A stretch of DNA of 64,000 nt from Pseudopyrenochaeta lycopersici (taxonomy: Eukaryota; Ascomycota; Dothideomycetes; Pleosporales; Pseudopyrenochaetaceae): contig NHZP01000021.1 in assembly GCA_003313425.1 (NCBI GenBank), forward strand, positions 186,001 through 250,000, written 5' to 3'. The notes beneath the pieces are model-generated. The model was given only the letters and a program-made list of their open reading frames with translations, did not search any database and was not told the DNA's origin. Numbering within the stretch: the stretch's first letter is position 1; every line of letters begins with the position of its first letter. Shown one piece after another: positions 24,097 through 37,422 of this stretch. Made by a program: the position numbers and the translations under genes.

Positions 24097-25724
24097 ATGC
24101 ATCGCCATGCTTTCTCCAATGGGGCATATCCATCGTCAGGAGGGAGCACATTTTCCATTCAACCTCACAAGTACGTTCTGCAGCCGCGATGTTCAGCGCA
24201 GCGCTTCCACCACATCTTCCCTCGCACCTCCTTTATTACCACGACTCCAAGAAGCATGACTCTAATTTCCATTGCCATTGTAGATTCCAACCGCGATCAC
24301 AACCTGCGCTACGACGGCGGAGACAATTAATACAGCGTCTGTTGCTGGCAGGCTCGCTCTTCTTCACAGCCCTTTTCTTCTTCTTCCCCGACCTGCGACC
24401 GAATCTTGGTTCCGGGCCCCTCAGCTTCATCACGTCAACCGAAGACTCGCAGCTGGAGACGGTGCGGTATTATGACCTCAACAACGTACAGGGGACTGCG
24501 AGGGGTTGGGAGCGGGAGGAGAGGATACTCCTTTGCGCGCCACTACGAGATGCAGCGCCGCATCTGAACATGTTCTTCAGTCATTTGAAGAACCTCACGT
24601 ATCCGCACAATCTCATTGACTTGGCATTCCTTGTCGGAGACTCCAAGGATAACACAATCTCGCTCTTGACAGAGAAGCTAGAGGAGTTACAGTCGGACCC
24701 GGACCCAAAGCAGCAGTTTGGCGAGCTATCCATCATGGAGAAAGACTTTGGTCAGAAAGTCAATCAAGATGTCGAGAGTCGACACGGTTTCGCGGCACAG
24801 GCCGGTCGCCGTAAGTCAATGGCTCAGGCACGCAATTGGCTTCTGAGTGCTGCACTACGACCCACACACAGCTGGGTGTACTGGAGAGATGTCGATGTGG
24901 AGACAGCTCCGTTCACCATTTTGGAGGATCTCATGCGACATAACAAGGACGTTATTGTACCAAGTAAGATAGCTCGAGCTCCACGAAGGGTCACGTTGCT
25001 AATAGTATTATTCAGACGTCTGGCGCCCGCTTCCCGATTGGCTTGGAGGAGAACAACCTTATGATTTGAACTCGTGGCAGGAATCGGAGACTGCACTCGC
25101 ACTTGCGGACACACTCGATGAGGATGCGGTCATTGTGGAAGGTTATGCAGAGTATGCTACCTGGCGCCCGCATTTAGCCTACCTTCGCGATCCGTACGGT
25201 GACCCAGATATGGAGATGGAGATTGACGGTGTCGGCGGTGTCAGTATCCTCGCTAAAGCCAAGGTGTTCCGATCTGGTGTTCACTTCCCCGCCTTCAGCT
25301 TTGAGAAGCATGCGGAAACCGAGGGATTCGGAAAGGTATGCTCAATTCGTATAATTACCACTACAGCATTAACGAGTCACAGATGGCCAAGCGCATGAAG
25401 TTTTCGGTCGTTGGTCTTCCGCATTACACGATTTGGCATCTCTACGAACCTAGTGTTGATGACATTCGACATATGGAAGAGATGGAGAAAGAACGCAAAG
25501 CCAAGGAGGCTGAAGAGGCAGCCAAGAAGGCGCGAATGGACAAGCTTCATGAGTCGTTCGATTCCAAGTCCAGTGACTGGGAAAAGGAGAAGGCCGCGGT
25601 CCAGGACCTAGTACAGAAGGCTAAAAATCAGGAAAAAGAGGAAGCAGAGAAGAAGGAATCGGCGAAAGGCGAGCCCAAGAAGGCGGAGCCTGAGAAGGAG
25701 AAGAAGGACGAAGAGAAGTCGTAG
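24097..25724 (+). CDS. ANP1: Golgi mannan polymerase subunit, GT62 (Anp1/Mnn9/Van1 family, probably Anp1)
   Basis: Type II Golgi membrane mannosyltransferase subunit that extends the N-glycan mannan backbone. Exons 24097-24170, 24284-24963, 25016-25335 and 25383-25724 join in phase to 471 aa. The N-terminus (MHRHAFSNG, then an RRRR cluster) is cytosolic and precedes one signal-anchor helix (LLLAGSLFFTALFFFF). The luminal GT62 domain has RILLCAPLRDAAPHL, a QARNWLLSAAL block and the DxD-like WVYWRDVDVETAP. Conserved GYAEYATWRPHLAY and VHFPAFSFEKHAETEGFGK blocks follow, with the latter split by an intron. The C-terminal 100 residues are Lys/Glu-rich coiled coil after the HLYEPSVDDIRHMEE stretch, which favours Anp1 over Mnn9 or Van1; this choice is inferred. 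The N-terminal exon depends on the predicted 113-nt first intron. Confidence 0.9.
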
Positions 25725-26527
25725 TGTTCTCCGTACGTTTGCCCGTGAAGTGCCCTAGGCTGCCCTATCTGATTTGTAGCTAGGTCGATGATCGCGGAGG
25801 TTTCAACGGGCTAGGGCAGCACCGCAACGACACTCACGATATTTTTCAAAGGCCTGGAACTGATCCAGGCAGTCTATCTTTCTGATATACCTCACGTAAT
25901 CGGCCACAGGTGCATATGGGACAAGTAACTTCTGGCAGTGAAGCTGGAAATCGTTCAAGGCAACATGCGTTCGCCGAGCCGGTCTCTATCTGATGGCATG
26001 CCGCGCAAGTTTCTATATTGACGGGCGTTTGAAGACGATATTCGAAGGTTTATATACATTAGACAGCTGTTGCATCATGGGCGTTGTGAACTAGCTCAAC
26101 AGCAAGATTTGAGCGTCGTATTTGTTTGTAACAATATCAAAACTTTCCCAAACTGCATCAAGTGTTTTCTGCGCCGACTCAATTGCGAGTTTCTTGCATG
26201 TGCGTCTGGTCAGGCTCGGACACCCTGTCATCTCGGACCTCCGTTGGGAGCTACCACCCAATTAATTCATGTCACCCAAACTATAGAGCCTGATTCTGTT
26301 GCCTACCATCCTGCCATATCACCTGCAAAGGACACGACTACTCTTATAATTTCACATCAACAAAAGTTCTAGTAACACGCAGTAGCTTTCTGAAGGATGC
26401 GTGTCCTCTCCAGGAACTACTAGATTGGACAATTAGCTGTCCATGTCCCCACTACCATAACGACACTTTCGACGCGCCCACCACCTCTTTGTCGCAAACG
26501 CATCCTTAAATCGAAGTTGTCGGCGTC
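25725..26527. promoter_or_regulatory. Intergenic: ANP1 3' flank and Arf-GEF gene promoter
   Basis: Two tandem plus-strand genes are separated by about 800 bp. No coding frame of note; the sequence just upstream of 26528 is pyrimidine-rich and should contain the Arf-GEF promoter. Confidence 0.4.
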
Positions 26528-29500
26528 ATGTCCAGCAGCGAAAGCGAGAGCAACGCTGCTGCTACCCTCCAAGACTCGGTCTCAAGCCTGGATCCCAGGC
26601 CCATTACAGTCGCAGTTAACCCGGTTGCTCTTGTAGTTACAGAATGTATTACAGTCACGTCTGCGATGCGAAAGCATGCCCGCTGGGCACATTCCTCGGT
26701 GTCAGCTATACTAGGAAGTTCATCGAATAAGACACCAGCTGTACAGCGGCGAGATCGAACAGGACAAGGCATTGTAAGCCAGGGGGAGCAAGAGGAGGCC
26801 GTACCGAGCAGGTGGGGCTTGAGGGGAAAGAAAGGCAAGAGTATGCAGGACAACCCTCTAATGTCTGCATTTGCGCGCCTGAGAAATGATTTGAAGGGTT
26901 GCAAAGGTTGGTACAGTGGTTGGCAAACTGCTGGAACTATACTAATTCTACGGTAGACATTAGGACCTTCGATACCCCCTCGATGCTCCACCCCTTCCTC
27001 CAGGTCATTCGTTCTTCGTCGACCTCTGCGCCGATCACCTCGCTCGCCCTCATCGCAATCACAAAGTTCCTGTCATACGGTATCATTGGCCATGATTCTC
27101 CGCGCCTTTCAGAAGCTATGCAGCAGCTATCCTCCGCGATTACACACTGTCGCTTTGAAGCTAGCGACTCTGCAGCCGACGAGATAGTCCTTCTCCGCAT
27201 TCTCAAGCTTATGGAAGGCATGATCTCCGGCCCTGGAGGACAGGTATTGGGTGACGAGAGCGTCTGCGAGATGATGGAGACAGGCTTGAGCATGTGCTGT
27301 CAGGCCAGGCTTTCCGAGCTGCTTCGTCGCTCTGCAGAGATTGCTATGGTGTCCATGTGCCAGGTTATATTCCGGAGACTGAAGACCCTGGAGATCGAGT
27401 CGCCAGAAGAGCTTGATGCACTAGACGAAGAATTGGAAGCAAAGGAAGACCAAGACGGCCTGAAGATGGATCCAACCGCGAACGGCGAGGGAGCTGCAGC
27501 ACAACATAAAGTCGAAGCACTTCAGCAGCCAAGTGGCTCGGAGAATGGTCAGGACGACAAGGATAGCACACCGAATCCTGCAAGCAGTACTTTGGATCTT
27601 CCTGCAACAGCCGAGGGTGAAACACAACCTGTCGAAATCAGACCGTATTCGCTACCCTCCATAAGAGAACTCTTTCGGGTACTGGTAGACTTGTTGGACC
27701 CACACGATCGACAACATACTGACACGATGCGTGTCATGGCATTGCGAATCGTTGATGTGGCGCTCGAGGTCGCAGGACCATCAATAGCGAGCCATCCTAG
27801 TCTTGCGAATCTGGCGAAGGACACACTTTGTCGACACATCTTCCAGCTTGTGAGATCGGATAATATGGCCATCCTGAATGAGTCGCTGCGCGTTGCTGGA
27901 ACGTTACTTGCAACTTGCAGAAATGTCCTAAAATTACAGCAGGAGCTTTATCTCTCTTACTTGGTCGCATGTCTCTTCCCGCGAGTGGGCATTCCAATAG
28001 AGCCAGGCATCGAACCTTCGTTATATGAAGGCGTTCCTGAAGCGCCTAGTCTCGTCAAACAACCACCACAGCAAAACAGCAGTAGCGGCCGCTCAACACC
28101 GGTGCCCGTCAAGGATCGACAGAAGCTTGGTCTTGAGGGGGGTGCCAGGAAGCCTGATGCTCGGGAAGCCATGGTCGAAAACCTTGGAGGCTTGGTGCGA
28201 ATACCGTCCTTCATGGCTGAACTATTCGTCAACTACGACTGCGAAATAGATCGTGGAGATGTTTGCATGGATATCGTTGGCCTTCTTTCGAGAAATGCCT
28301 TCCCAGATTCTGCTACATGGAGTACAGTCAACGTACCACCACTGTGCTTGGATGCTCTGCTTGGCTTCGTACAAACGATTGCAGATCGCTTGGAAGAAGC
28401 GCCCGTGACTGAAGGCTACCCAAGTGCTGAATATCTCCGTGAACAGCGGGCGCGAAAAGCGACCATCATTCGAGGCGCAACCAAGTTCAATGAGAAACCC
28501 AAGGCTGGTGTAGCATTTTTGGCATCTCAAGGCATCATCAAGGATCCGGACGACCCCAAGTGCATCGCCGAGTTCGTTAAAGGCACGACAAGGGTAGACA
28601 AGAAGGTTCTCGGAGAATTCATCTCGAAGAAGGGGAGTGAAGGGATACTAAACGCATTCATCAGTCTGTTCGACTTCACAGGACAGCGACTTGATGAAGC
28701 ACTTCGACAACTCCTACATGCCTTCCGTCTCCCAGGCGAATCTGCCCTCATCGAACGTATCATAACGGACTTCTCCGAGCAGTACTTCACGATGGCCCAA
28801 CCTGAAGGCATCGCGAATAAGGATGCTATCTTTATCCTCACGTACGCTGTTATTATGCTGAATACTGACCAACACAACCCAAATCTAAAGGGAAATAAGC
28901 GAATGCAGCTAGAAGACTTCGCGAAAAATCTGAGGGGAGTGAATGATGGCAAGGACTTTGATCCCGAGTATTTGAAAGCAATATTTGAATCCATCAAGAA
29001 CCGCGAAATCATCCTACCTGAAGAGCACAATGATCGAAATGCCTACGATCATGCTTGGAAAGAGCTGCTAGTCAAGGTTCAATCGACCTCAGATATTGTC
29101 ATTTGCGAAACCAACATCTTCGACGCAGACATGTTTGCTGCAACCTGGAAGCCAATTGTAGCAACTTTATCATATGTTTTCATGTCAGCTACGGATGACG
29201 CAGTCTTCTCGCGCGTTGTTTTGGGCTTTGACCAGTGTGCTCAGATAGCCGCGAAGTATGGATTAAATGATGCTCTGGACCGCATCATATCGTGCTTGTC
29301 GCATATCAGTACATTAGCGCCTGATGTACCACCAAGTACATCGCTCAATACCGAAGTCCAAGCCGACAAGAAGAGCGTGATGGTTAGCGAAACTGCTGTG
29401 CGATTTGGTCGAGATGGCAGAGCGCAATTGGCGACGGTTGTGCTGTTCCAGGTTATCAAGAGCAACGAAGCTTCAATACGAGATGGTTGGAACCATGTAA

Positions 29501-31575
29501 GTTTCCGCTCTTGCCTTGATGGCCGATCACTGACTTTGGCAGCTCATCCGCATTATGGTCAATCTGTTCGTCAACTCACTGATACCGCCTTACTTCCTTT
29601 CTTTTCAGAAGACCCTCGCTTTACCCCCAATTCCTCTGCAAAACCCCGCACAAATCATTGATCGTGCCGAGCGTCCTGCCGATACAGGCATCTTCTCAGC
29701 ATTGACATCTTACGTATCGAGCTTTGCTAATGACGAACCTCCGGAGCCTTCAGACCAGGAAATAGAATACACGCTTTGTACTGTAGATACAGTCAAGGAA
29801 TGCCACTTCGAAGACATCCTAGCAAACATCAGTCAGTTGCCTGTAGAAGCACTGCGGTCTCTTCTCATGTCATTACTTGAGCACATTCCTGAAGATGGCT
29901 CACCCAGAGTGATCGTGGTTAAGTCGGAGATCCTAGGAGCGAGTCCACGAATAAATGGCCCTAGGCAGAAGGGCAAAGGCCCACTCTATGATCCGAGCCT
30001 GGTATTTGTTCTCGAGTTAGCAACTGTGTTAGCACTACGGGATGAGGAGACTGTCAAAGAGCTAGCAAAAGACGTGACAGACGCTCTTTCGACCGTCATC
30101 CGTGATGCGACCAAGCATCACTACGTGGTCATAGCTCGGTCGGTCTATTACCTCTTGAGTCTGCTTAAAGCCAGCAATGTAAGTACAAGTAGATTCGACA
30201 CATACTTCGCTGTACTGACTCTCCTAGGACTATGACTTCATTCGCGCTCCAGTTCTGCTACACACCTTCTCGAGCTTCAATGATGCGCTGCTTCATGAAT
30301 GCTCACAACCCATTCTCAAGGGTTTGACAGATTGCTTCAAAGGCCCGAACGCCCTTCGAAGTGAACTTGCGGGCTCGCCAGATTTCTGGACTATTCTGAA
30401 CAGACTTTCAGGAGTGCCTGATGCAGCAGGGGATGTCTTTCAGCTCGTGGAAGACCTCACCACATCAGCTCAGCCTGGCATCACTGCAGATAACTACGAA
30501 GCCGCCATTGCCCTCCTCAATGAATTCGCCACAGCGGCCCAAGTCGGAGCTCGTGAGGAACAACTACACGACCAAGCCGCCAGACGTGGTAAAGGACCGA
30601 AGACCAAGAAGCCAGAGAGCAACGAGATTGTCGTACGCGGAAGCAAGGCCATGTCAATTGTTTTTCAGTTATCTAGCAGGGTTCCAAACTTCATTGAACA
30701 GTCCCATCTCGAAACCACAGAAGGTAAGCTCGCATACACCACAACTCACATTCCATCGACAAGTTATCTGACATAAATCGTAGCATGGACAGCATATTGG
30801 TCACCTATCTTAAAGACCCTCGCCCACCAGTGCCTGAACCCTTGCCGCGAGATAAGGCAACAAGCGTTCTCCTCCCTTCAGCGTACGCTACTCTCTAATG
30901 ACCTCGCGTCGCCCAATCACAAGGAATGGACCGCTATATTCAGCGAGGTGCTCGTTCCCCTCATTACACAATTGTTGAAGCCAGAGGTGTACCAAAGTGA
31001 CCCATTGGGAATGAGTGAGACGCGTGTCCGTGCCGCTACGTTACTATCAAAAGTCTTTTTGCATTATTTGGTGTTACTGAGTGGAACCAACGACTTACTC
31101 GACTTATGGCTCAAGATTATTACAATAATGGATAGGCTGATGAACAGTGGGCAGGGAGATAACCTTGTAAGTGCAATATTTTCTCCACTTCCACCAATAC
31201 GCCATGGACAGCTACTGATACCAATTGCAGGAGGAAGCCGTCTCTGAGAACCTCAAAAACATGCTCCTCGTCCTATCCAACGGCGATTACCTTGTACCGC
31301 CCTCCGACAACGCCGATGCAAACCCCAGACAAGAAGCCCTTTGGAATGAGACCTGGAAGCGTATCAACCGCTTCCAGCCCAATCTCTTCGCCGAGTTATT
31401 TCCCGAAGAGGCGGGGAAGCCGCCGAGACCTCGGGTTTCTAGAGATGATAGGGTGTCCAAAGAGGAGAGGAGAGAAGTTGAAACCGTCGAGAAAAAGGGC
31501 AAGGACATTCCAGGCGCGATGGTGGAAGAGGAGGATACCAAGGGTGCTGTCAGAGTCGCAGAGAAAGAAGGTTAG
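26528..31575 (+). CDS. GEA1: Golgi Arf guanine nucleotide exchange factor, GEA/GBF1 type (Sec7 domain)
   Basis: Activates Arf GTPases for COPI coat formation at the early Golgi. Six exons (26528-26906, 26957-29496, 29543-30178, 30228-30723, 30784-31166, 31231-31575) join in phase to 1592 aa, a typical length for GBF1/Gea. The N-terminal DCB/HUS region includes SSTSAPITSLAL and ELFVNYDCEIDRGDVC (HUS box). The Sec7 domain, about residues 630-820, begins FNEKPKAGVAFL and carries the glutamic finger in FRLPGES plus the MLNTDQHNPN helix. HDS-type helical repeats follow, with LIRIMVNLFVNSLIPPYF and SETRVRAATLLSKVFL. The C-terminus is charged. The KPKAG start of Sec7 and overall order fit GEA/GBF1 rather than SEC7/BIG. 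The neighbouring ANP1 gene also encodes a Golgi protein. Confidence 0.95.
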
Positions 31576-32085
31576 AAGCTCGTCTTTCATGTCGATAGCG
31601 CCAAAGGTTTTGTTGTGTAGACACTACTATTGTATGCATCACATTGTAGAATAGATGAAGGAGGTAGCATGTTCGTAATATTTGATTGAGATCATAGAAG
31701 ACTAAGAGCGTGCTGCGGACGCGACTTCTAAGTGATATGTGTGCGCCAACGTGAATGACTCGCTTTCGATGCACACAGCTAGTTGAATCACGATTGTTAC
31801 CGACGGCTCACTGCGAAGTGTGGTTCAACAGACATCAAAGCACTCAAGAACGTTCTCTTTGATACAGTCTTGTAAAATCTGCCAACCGGCGGAAGGGACG
31901 CTCTGGCACATGTATCAGGCAGCCCAATGTCATTATGCATTCTATTGACATAGAGAGGATGCATCTACCATCTGACTATGCTACGGATGTTTTTGGGTCT
32001 CGAAGGAAAGATCAGCAAAAGGATAGGAAGCGGCAAAGCCGAAACCAAATGCCCAATGCAGCTAAGCACATCTAGCAGTCTCAGT
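31576..32085. other. Convergent 3' flanks of Arf-GEF and DCL1 genes
   Basis: About 510 bp of non-coding sequence; no feature of note. Confidence 0.45.
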
Positions 32086-35000
32086 CTATACACTCATGCC
32101 CATAGCTTCCCTCATATACTCCTTTTTTGCCTTCATGGCCAGGTCGTCCACTTTTCCTTCGCCCTCCATCACATCCATGCAATTGCATCCATACTTCTGC
32201 CTAAATTCATACGGCGGCAACCCATCCAGTTTCTCCAGCGCAGCCTGACTCGCCCTGACGCGCGCATACCTGCCGCTCTGCCCAAGAGAGTAGAAATGCA
32301 CCTTGTTATGGATTACCACCATCGCTGCAATCGCTTTGCCCTTTCCCGGAATGAGGGTCTCCGTTTCGAGTGCGCCCATCCGCCAGTCGCCGCAGCCAAA
32401 GTTGATAGAAAGGAGGCGGCTGAGACGCGTGGTAGGATGGTTAGAAGCGAAGTTCTCATAAGATTCGAGTGTCATGTCAACGAAAAAAGGTTTGAGGTGC
32501 AGATCGAAGAAGTGCTGAACGACGTTGAAGTCAAACTTTGAGTCTACGAATATTGCAGCAACGTAGGCTTCGATTACGTCGGCAAGACACTTGGGTGGCT
32601 CGCTGGCAGTGACCCAATAGTCCACAGCTCCATTGGCTTCGCGCTCAGCTTCTTCGATTTCCATGACATAGTCGCGAATCTGCGCACCTACTATGGAATC
32701 GTTCTGCTTAAGATGCATATACCAGCCCAACTTGGCACAGAGAGCGCCTAAGAACTTATTGGATACCATAGGTGTTTTGTGCTCGGTAAGCCATTGAGGA
32801 TCCTTGTAGGGGTACTTGTAAAACAGGTGCATAATGAATGCCATATCCAGGAGTGAATCTCCAAGGAACTCAAGGCGCTGGTAGTTTGGAATGTTCTCGA
32901 ACATATACGGATAGGATGGGTGAGTAAAAGCCGATCTAACAAGCCGAGGGTACCTGAATTGGTAAGGGTGTTGCTTCTCGATCTGCTGGGCGGCGTTCAG
33001 CATTGCGGCTGTTGCATCGACTACTTGATACTCAGGCTTGACGTATGCGGCATAATAATCTGACCATTTGGACATCAGGTGATCTTTGCTGTTCACGAAC
33101 AGCTTCACAGATTTGACAGCCTCGTCCCAATTACTTGGGCTCCATTGGCCAATTTTGTGGTGTTCCACAAAAGCAGCACCTATGAAAGCTTCGCAAACGT
33201 CGGCAATACTTTTGTCACCAAGGTTGTGGGTAGGCTTTAGCCAATCGTTATCGCTCTTATTCGACCCTTTCCCTTTCAGGAGTTTGAGCCCTCCCGGATA
33301 CCATGTGCGACTACTTGAAGTCAGTATTCTTGTTTGGATACACAGTAGTACATACCGAGAAAATGTTTCGGTGCGAATGTAGTTGTAAAGTTGCAGGTCA
33401 CGCTCTGGGTCATCGGCAGAGCCGTTCTTTTTCTGACCTACTGCGGTATCCATGAGATTTTGATTGCATAGCATGATCATGCGACGGACGTGAAACTCGA
33501 ACTCATTCTCGTTGGGCTGCTTCACAAAAACAGATAATGATGTTGACATCTTCAGGAAGCAGTCACCCAAGAATTCCAGCCGTTCATAACTTGGGCCCAT
33601 GCCGCTTTTAAAACTGATCTTTTCCTCACCATGCTCATCGGAGCTCTCGGAGCTTTTGGTCAGAGCTTCCAGGGCCAAAGCCGGGCCAATTCTCACGTTC
33701 AATTTACGACAAGCATCCAGCGCAATTAGATAGCTCTCAAAACGGTGAATGATGGCCGGAAGCGCATAACACATGACAACGAATGGAGTTGCGAGCTACC
33801 TTAACATGAGTGGACTGTCAGGGAATCATTATGGATACTTACATTTGATATGAGCAGAGGCTGGGGACAGATATAAGTCTTGAGGTTATCAAACTCTTTC
33901 TTTTCGGTGTCTTCGACTTGAGCGAGATGATTTCTTCGAAACGGTATTTTCTCCACCTCGAGCACAGGCTGTGATAGGTCCCACCTGGACATATTTCGAC
34001 TCTTCATCCACCTACTATCAGTGTAATCTAGGATACTGTTCATGAATTTATGGTTCTGTCGGGGTATATGTGCAGGCACAGGGTCCAGCGGTTTGAGGTG
34101 TGTCGCCAGACAATTTGAGTAGTATCGTCGACCTCCATTCATGGGATCTACATAGTACTTGTCGATCAGATCTTCTAGTTTTGTTTCGGAAGTCCATTGC
34201 CATGTAGGTACGTTGTAAACCTTGTGTATTTGTTCCATATCTAGGACTTGTTCGAGACTACTTGGGGATGACGTTGCGGAGATCTTGCCTGGTAGAACCG
34301 GAACAATCCAGTACGACATTTTGCGGACATCATAATCATATACCTTATTGAAGATATGTTCATAGATACGCAAAGTAAACCGCGTGAAAACCTCCAAGAT
34401 TTCGGCAGTCACAGAGACTGGTGTAACGCAAGGCAGTGAGACAATGTTAGACGGACGTCCATCGGTGAGATAAAGTGGGAAATTTGGCAGCTGTGGGAAC
34501 GGTACTCTGGTAAGCAGTGCGAGTGGCTGATGGGGCCGATCGAGGCCGGCAGAGACATTGATAATAGTGAAATACAGCTGATAAGGAACCGTGCCGCGAC
34601 CTAGATTCCAGAATTCGGGCTTAATAAGCATTGAGTACATACTCTTCTTCCCGTTCAGGGCTAGCTGTGCGTTTCTCTGTGCCGGCAGAAATTTCGTAAT
34701 TGCGGGAAGAAGGTTCTCGTTCAATAATCCTCTCCGTCGAAGATCGAGACACATCTTAAATGCTGCTGAGCATCGGGCAATCGCCTTTTTATTTTGCACA
34801 TCGCCTGTGATCGAGATGATAGGTGAGCCCTCTGGTAGTATTACCTCACATACAAAGCCTCTTCGCTGAGGGCTGCAGGGGTCGTGGTTCATCTCGGGGG
34901 ATGTAACGTAGTTCGGCTGTGGGACGTATATATGACCAGGATATGGCCATGTTGCCACAAAGTGGTTGAGAACGGACAGACTAGAACGATAGGTAAGCTT

Positions 35001-36978
35001 CGCGCCAGAACCCGGGTCAGTGTAGCTTGGAAACAGCTTGTCTTCGAATGTCAGTAATTCACTACTATCCTTATCCATATCGACGATCCTGCGATCATTT
35101 GTGAGTTCCTTGCAAAAGTTTCTCATCACTTGTTCGTCATATCCAACATCCATAATTCTCTTTTTGTGGTCGTTGTTCCCGTCTTCGAGCATATGCAGAT
35201 ACTTCGAATTTCGATGTCTCGCTCGACCCCTGGACTGCACGTATGCTATCATGGTACGATACAGGTCGAATCGCACAACAAGGTTACATTGCGGTATGTC
35301 GAGTCCCTCTTCGGCGACGGAGGTAGCGAACAAACAATTCAATTCGCCACGACGGAACTTAGTCAGCGTTAAGATCTGATTTCGTAGAGAGACGTTCTGC
35401 TCGTCAACCCGATTGTTGACGCCTACCAGGATATCACAGTGAAGATTAGCTCCACCGATGTGCTCGAATATGAGTTTGAGCAACCGAGCTGTCTGTCGCT
35501 TCTCGACGAAAACGATGCATCTAGCTTCAGCACTTCGTTCGTAGTACAGATTGAGCCAGAAGTGGAGACGCTGAACTTTTGAGCTCACGCTCTGGTCACT
35601 AAGCGTAGGTTGCCCAAAGTCATTTTGCTGTACATATTCTGCTGCTTCCTTTAAACGTTCAAGCTGGCGATCCCATTCTCTTGTGCAGCCGTTTTTCTTG
35701 GATTTGTTATACATCGATTGTTCACGATTCTGAAGTTTGGAGCTCTGCTCATCTGCAAAAGCGAAGGACCAGTACATGTCGGAAGCCCAGCGTCCAAGTT
35801 CAGAGGCATGTCGCTTGGACGCTATGAAGAACTTTTGAAAGGCCTTTACATCACCGTACTTAGCCTTGACCTCTCGATGGAATGCAGTTTCGTAGTCATT
35901 TTCAAGCCGCGCATATATTGCCACCTCTTCATCAGGCCGATTAATGTTGTTCGAGGCAAGCATGCTGTCGGTGGTAGTGGTAATTTTAGCATGGACCAGT
36001 CGTTCGAGGTCTCTTGCGGCTTGCCGAATGTGACTAGACGAAAGCCCTCTCACATCTACGGGCGACGCCGTCATGCCGAAGATGCGAGGCCGCTTAGAGG
36101 TATCTAGCTCACATACGTAGAAATCTTTCATTAGGCGAGCGTAAGCATGATTGCCTTTCGCATGGTGAGCTTCATCGAATATAAGAAGATTGATCCGGGC
36201 CATGCTGATGAATGAATGCATCATGCACTGATGAAGAACATCAGCCGTGCAAACTATGACCATGTTATGGGTAAAGTGGTTATCCCAGGTTGACTTCGAC
36301 CATAGGGAAGCGCCCATGGAGCCACAAATGCCCTCAACTTTCTGATCGAGACCGCATCGCAATACATTTGCTTGTTGAAAGACGAGGTTGACGGAATCGA
36401 CCTAAAGGAATTCAATAAAACAGTAGAAAACACTAGCGAGCAGACCTTACCAGGAAAAAGGCCACTTTGTGGGCACTGCCTCTAGCCCGATGACCAAGTT
36501 CTTCCTCCAGGATATGCCGAAGTAAGAGCGTTGCAATATGAGTCTTGCCAGAACCGGTGTCTAACACAGCAATAATGTTTTCAATCTTCGCCCTCTGAAA
36601 GAGCTCTGTCTGGTAGTCGCGTGGATTGGTGATACGAATGGCCGTCTCTTGTTGTGTATGGATATCGCGGACGCACAGCTGCTCTTCGTTGGCGCTTTTC
36701 GAAGCGACTTCATCGACTTCCTTTTGCGTTAAATGAATACTAATATTAGCAGCAAACCCTCTCATGAGCTCGTTTTGCGCCTTTCGCCTCTCGGAGTTAG
36801 TCTTCGGACCATGTGTAAGTGGAATGTTGGCGTCAATATCTGAGTCTTCATAGCCATCCCCGTCTGGCTGGTCTCTTTCTTGGACGTGCTTGCCCCCTTC
36901 TATACACATAGAAGATACGCCCATCTCATCCCGGGAAAACAATTCGCCCTGCTCTTCGTCGACCCTCACATAAGCCAT
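32086..36978 (-). CDS. dcl1: Dicer-like protein 1 (helicase, dimerisation domain, RNase IIIa/b, dsRNA-binding C-terminus)
   Basis: Cuts double-stranded RNA into small interfering RNAs for gene silencing. Exons 36451-36978, 33843-36401, 33356-33795 and 32086-33310 join in phase to 1583 aa, near the length of characterised fungal Dcl1. Helicase motif I (DTGSGKT, about residue 142) and motif II (FDEAH, about 252-255) are present; motif VI is the QSRGRARH stretch. The Dicer dimerisation fold follows (GFVCEVILP and CLDLRRRGLL). RNase IIIa has YERLEFLGD (E1103, D1107) with DKSIADVCEAFIG. RNase IIIb has YQRLEFLGD (E1323, D1327) with PKCLADVIEAYVA. Both active sites therefore look intact. The C-terminus has a dsRBD-like fold ending KYGCNCMDV, with the Cys pair used for zinc binding in Dcl1. 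The third intron (33311-33355, 45 nt) is stop-free and in frame. Start set at MAYVRVDEEQ. Divergent from TAP42. Confidence 0.95.
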
Positions 36979-37422
36979 ATTTGGACTGGTGGCGACGATG
37001 GCGATGTTGTCGAGGAAGATCACAAGGACCGGAGGATGACAGAAAGAAGACCACTTCTCGAGTAAAGAACTTTACATTAAGATAACAGACGGCAGAAGGT
37101 AAGAGCAGCCCGCCCCGGTTTGTCTAAGTCACTTCGTTTCTTACCTGCAAGCAAACAGAGCAAGGACCCGCCACGGCGACTTCATGCGGTGAATTAGGCC
37201 TTTCACGCTCTTATCGAGGAAGCATTGTAGACTGCACAGTCTCAGTAAACATCTTCAGCTCTGAACATTAGGGGATCAACCTGTGTGTATACAGGCCATA
37301 GCGGGGTACGCGTCTCTTGGAGAAAGTGGGCTGAGTCATCCTCGCCCACTCACGTGCTTGATCTCTCAGCGGATTCGTGTGTCTTCATCCTCGACACAAC
37401 AACGTCTATGATCACTCTCAAG
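36979..37422. promoter_or_regulatory. Bidirectional promoter region, DCL1 / TAP42
   Basis: 444 bp between two divergent ATGs. Contains TGAGTCA (37332-37338), matching the Gcn4/CpcA bZIP site, and CACGTG (37351-37356), an E-box for bHLH factors such as Cbf1/Pho4, within 25 bp of each other and 70-90 bp upstream of the TAP42 ATG. Both are short motifs and could be chance. Confidence 0.4.
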
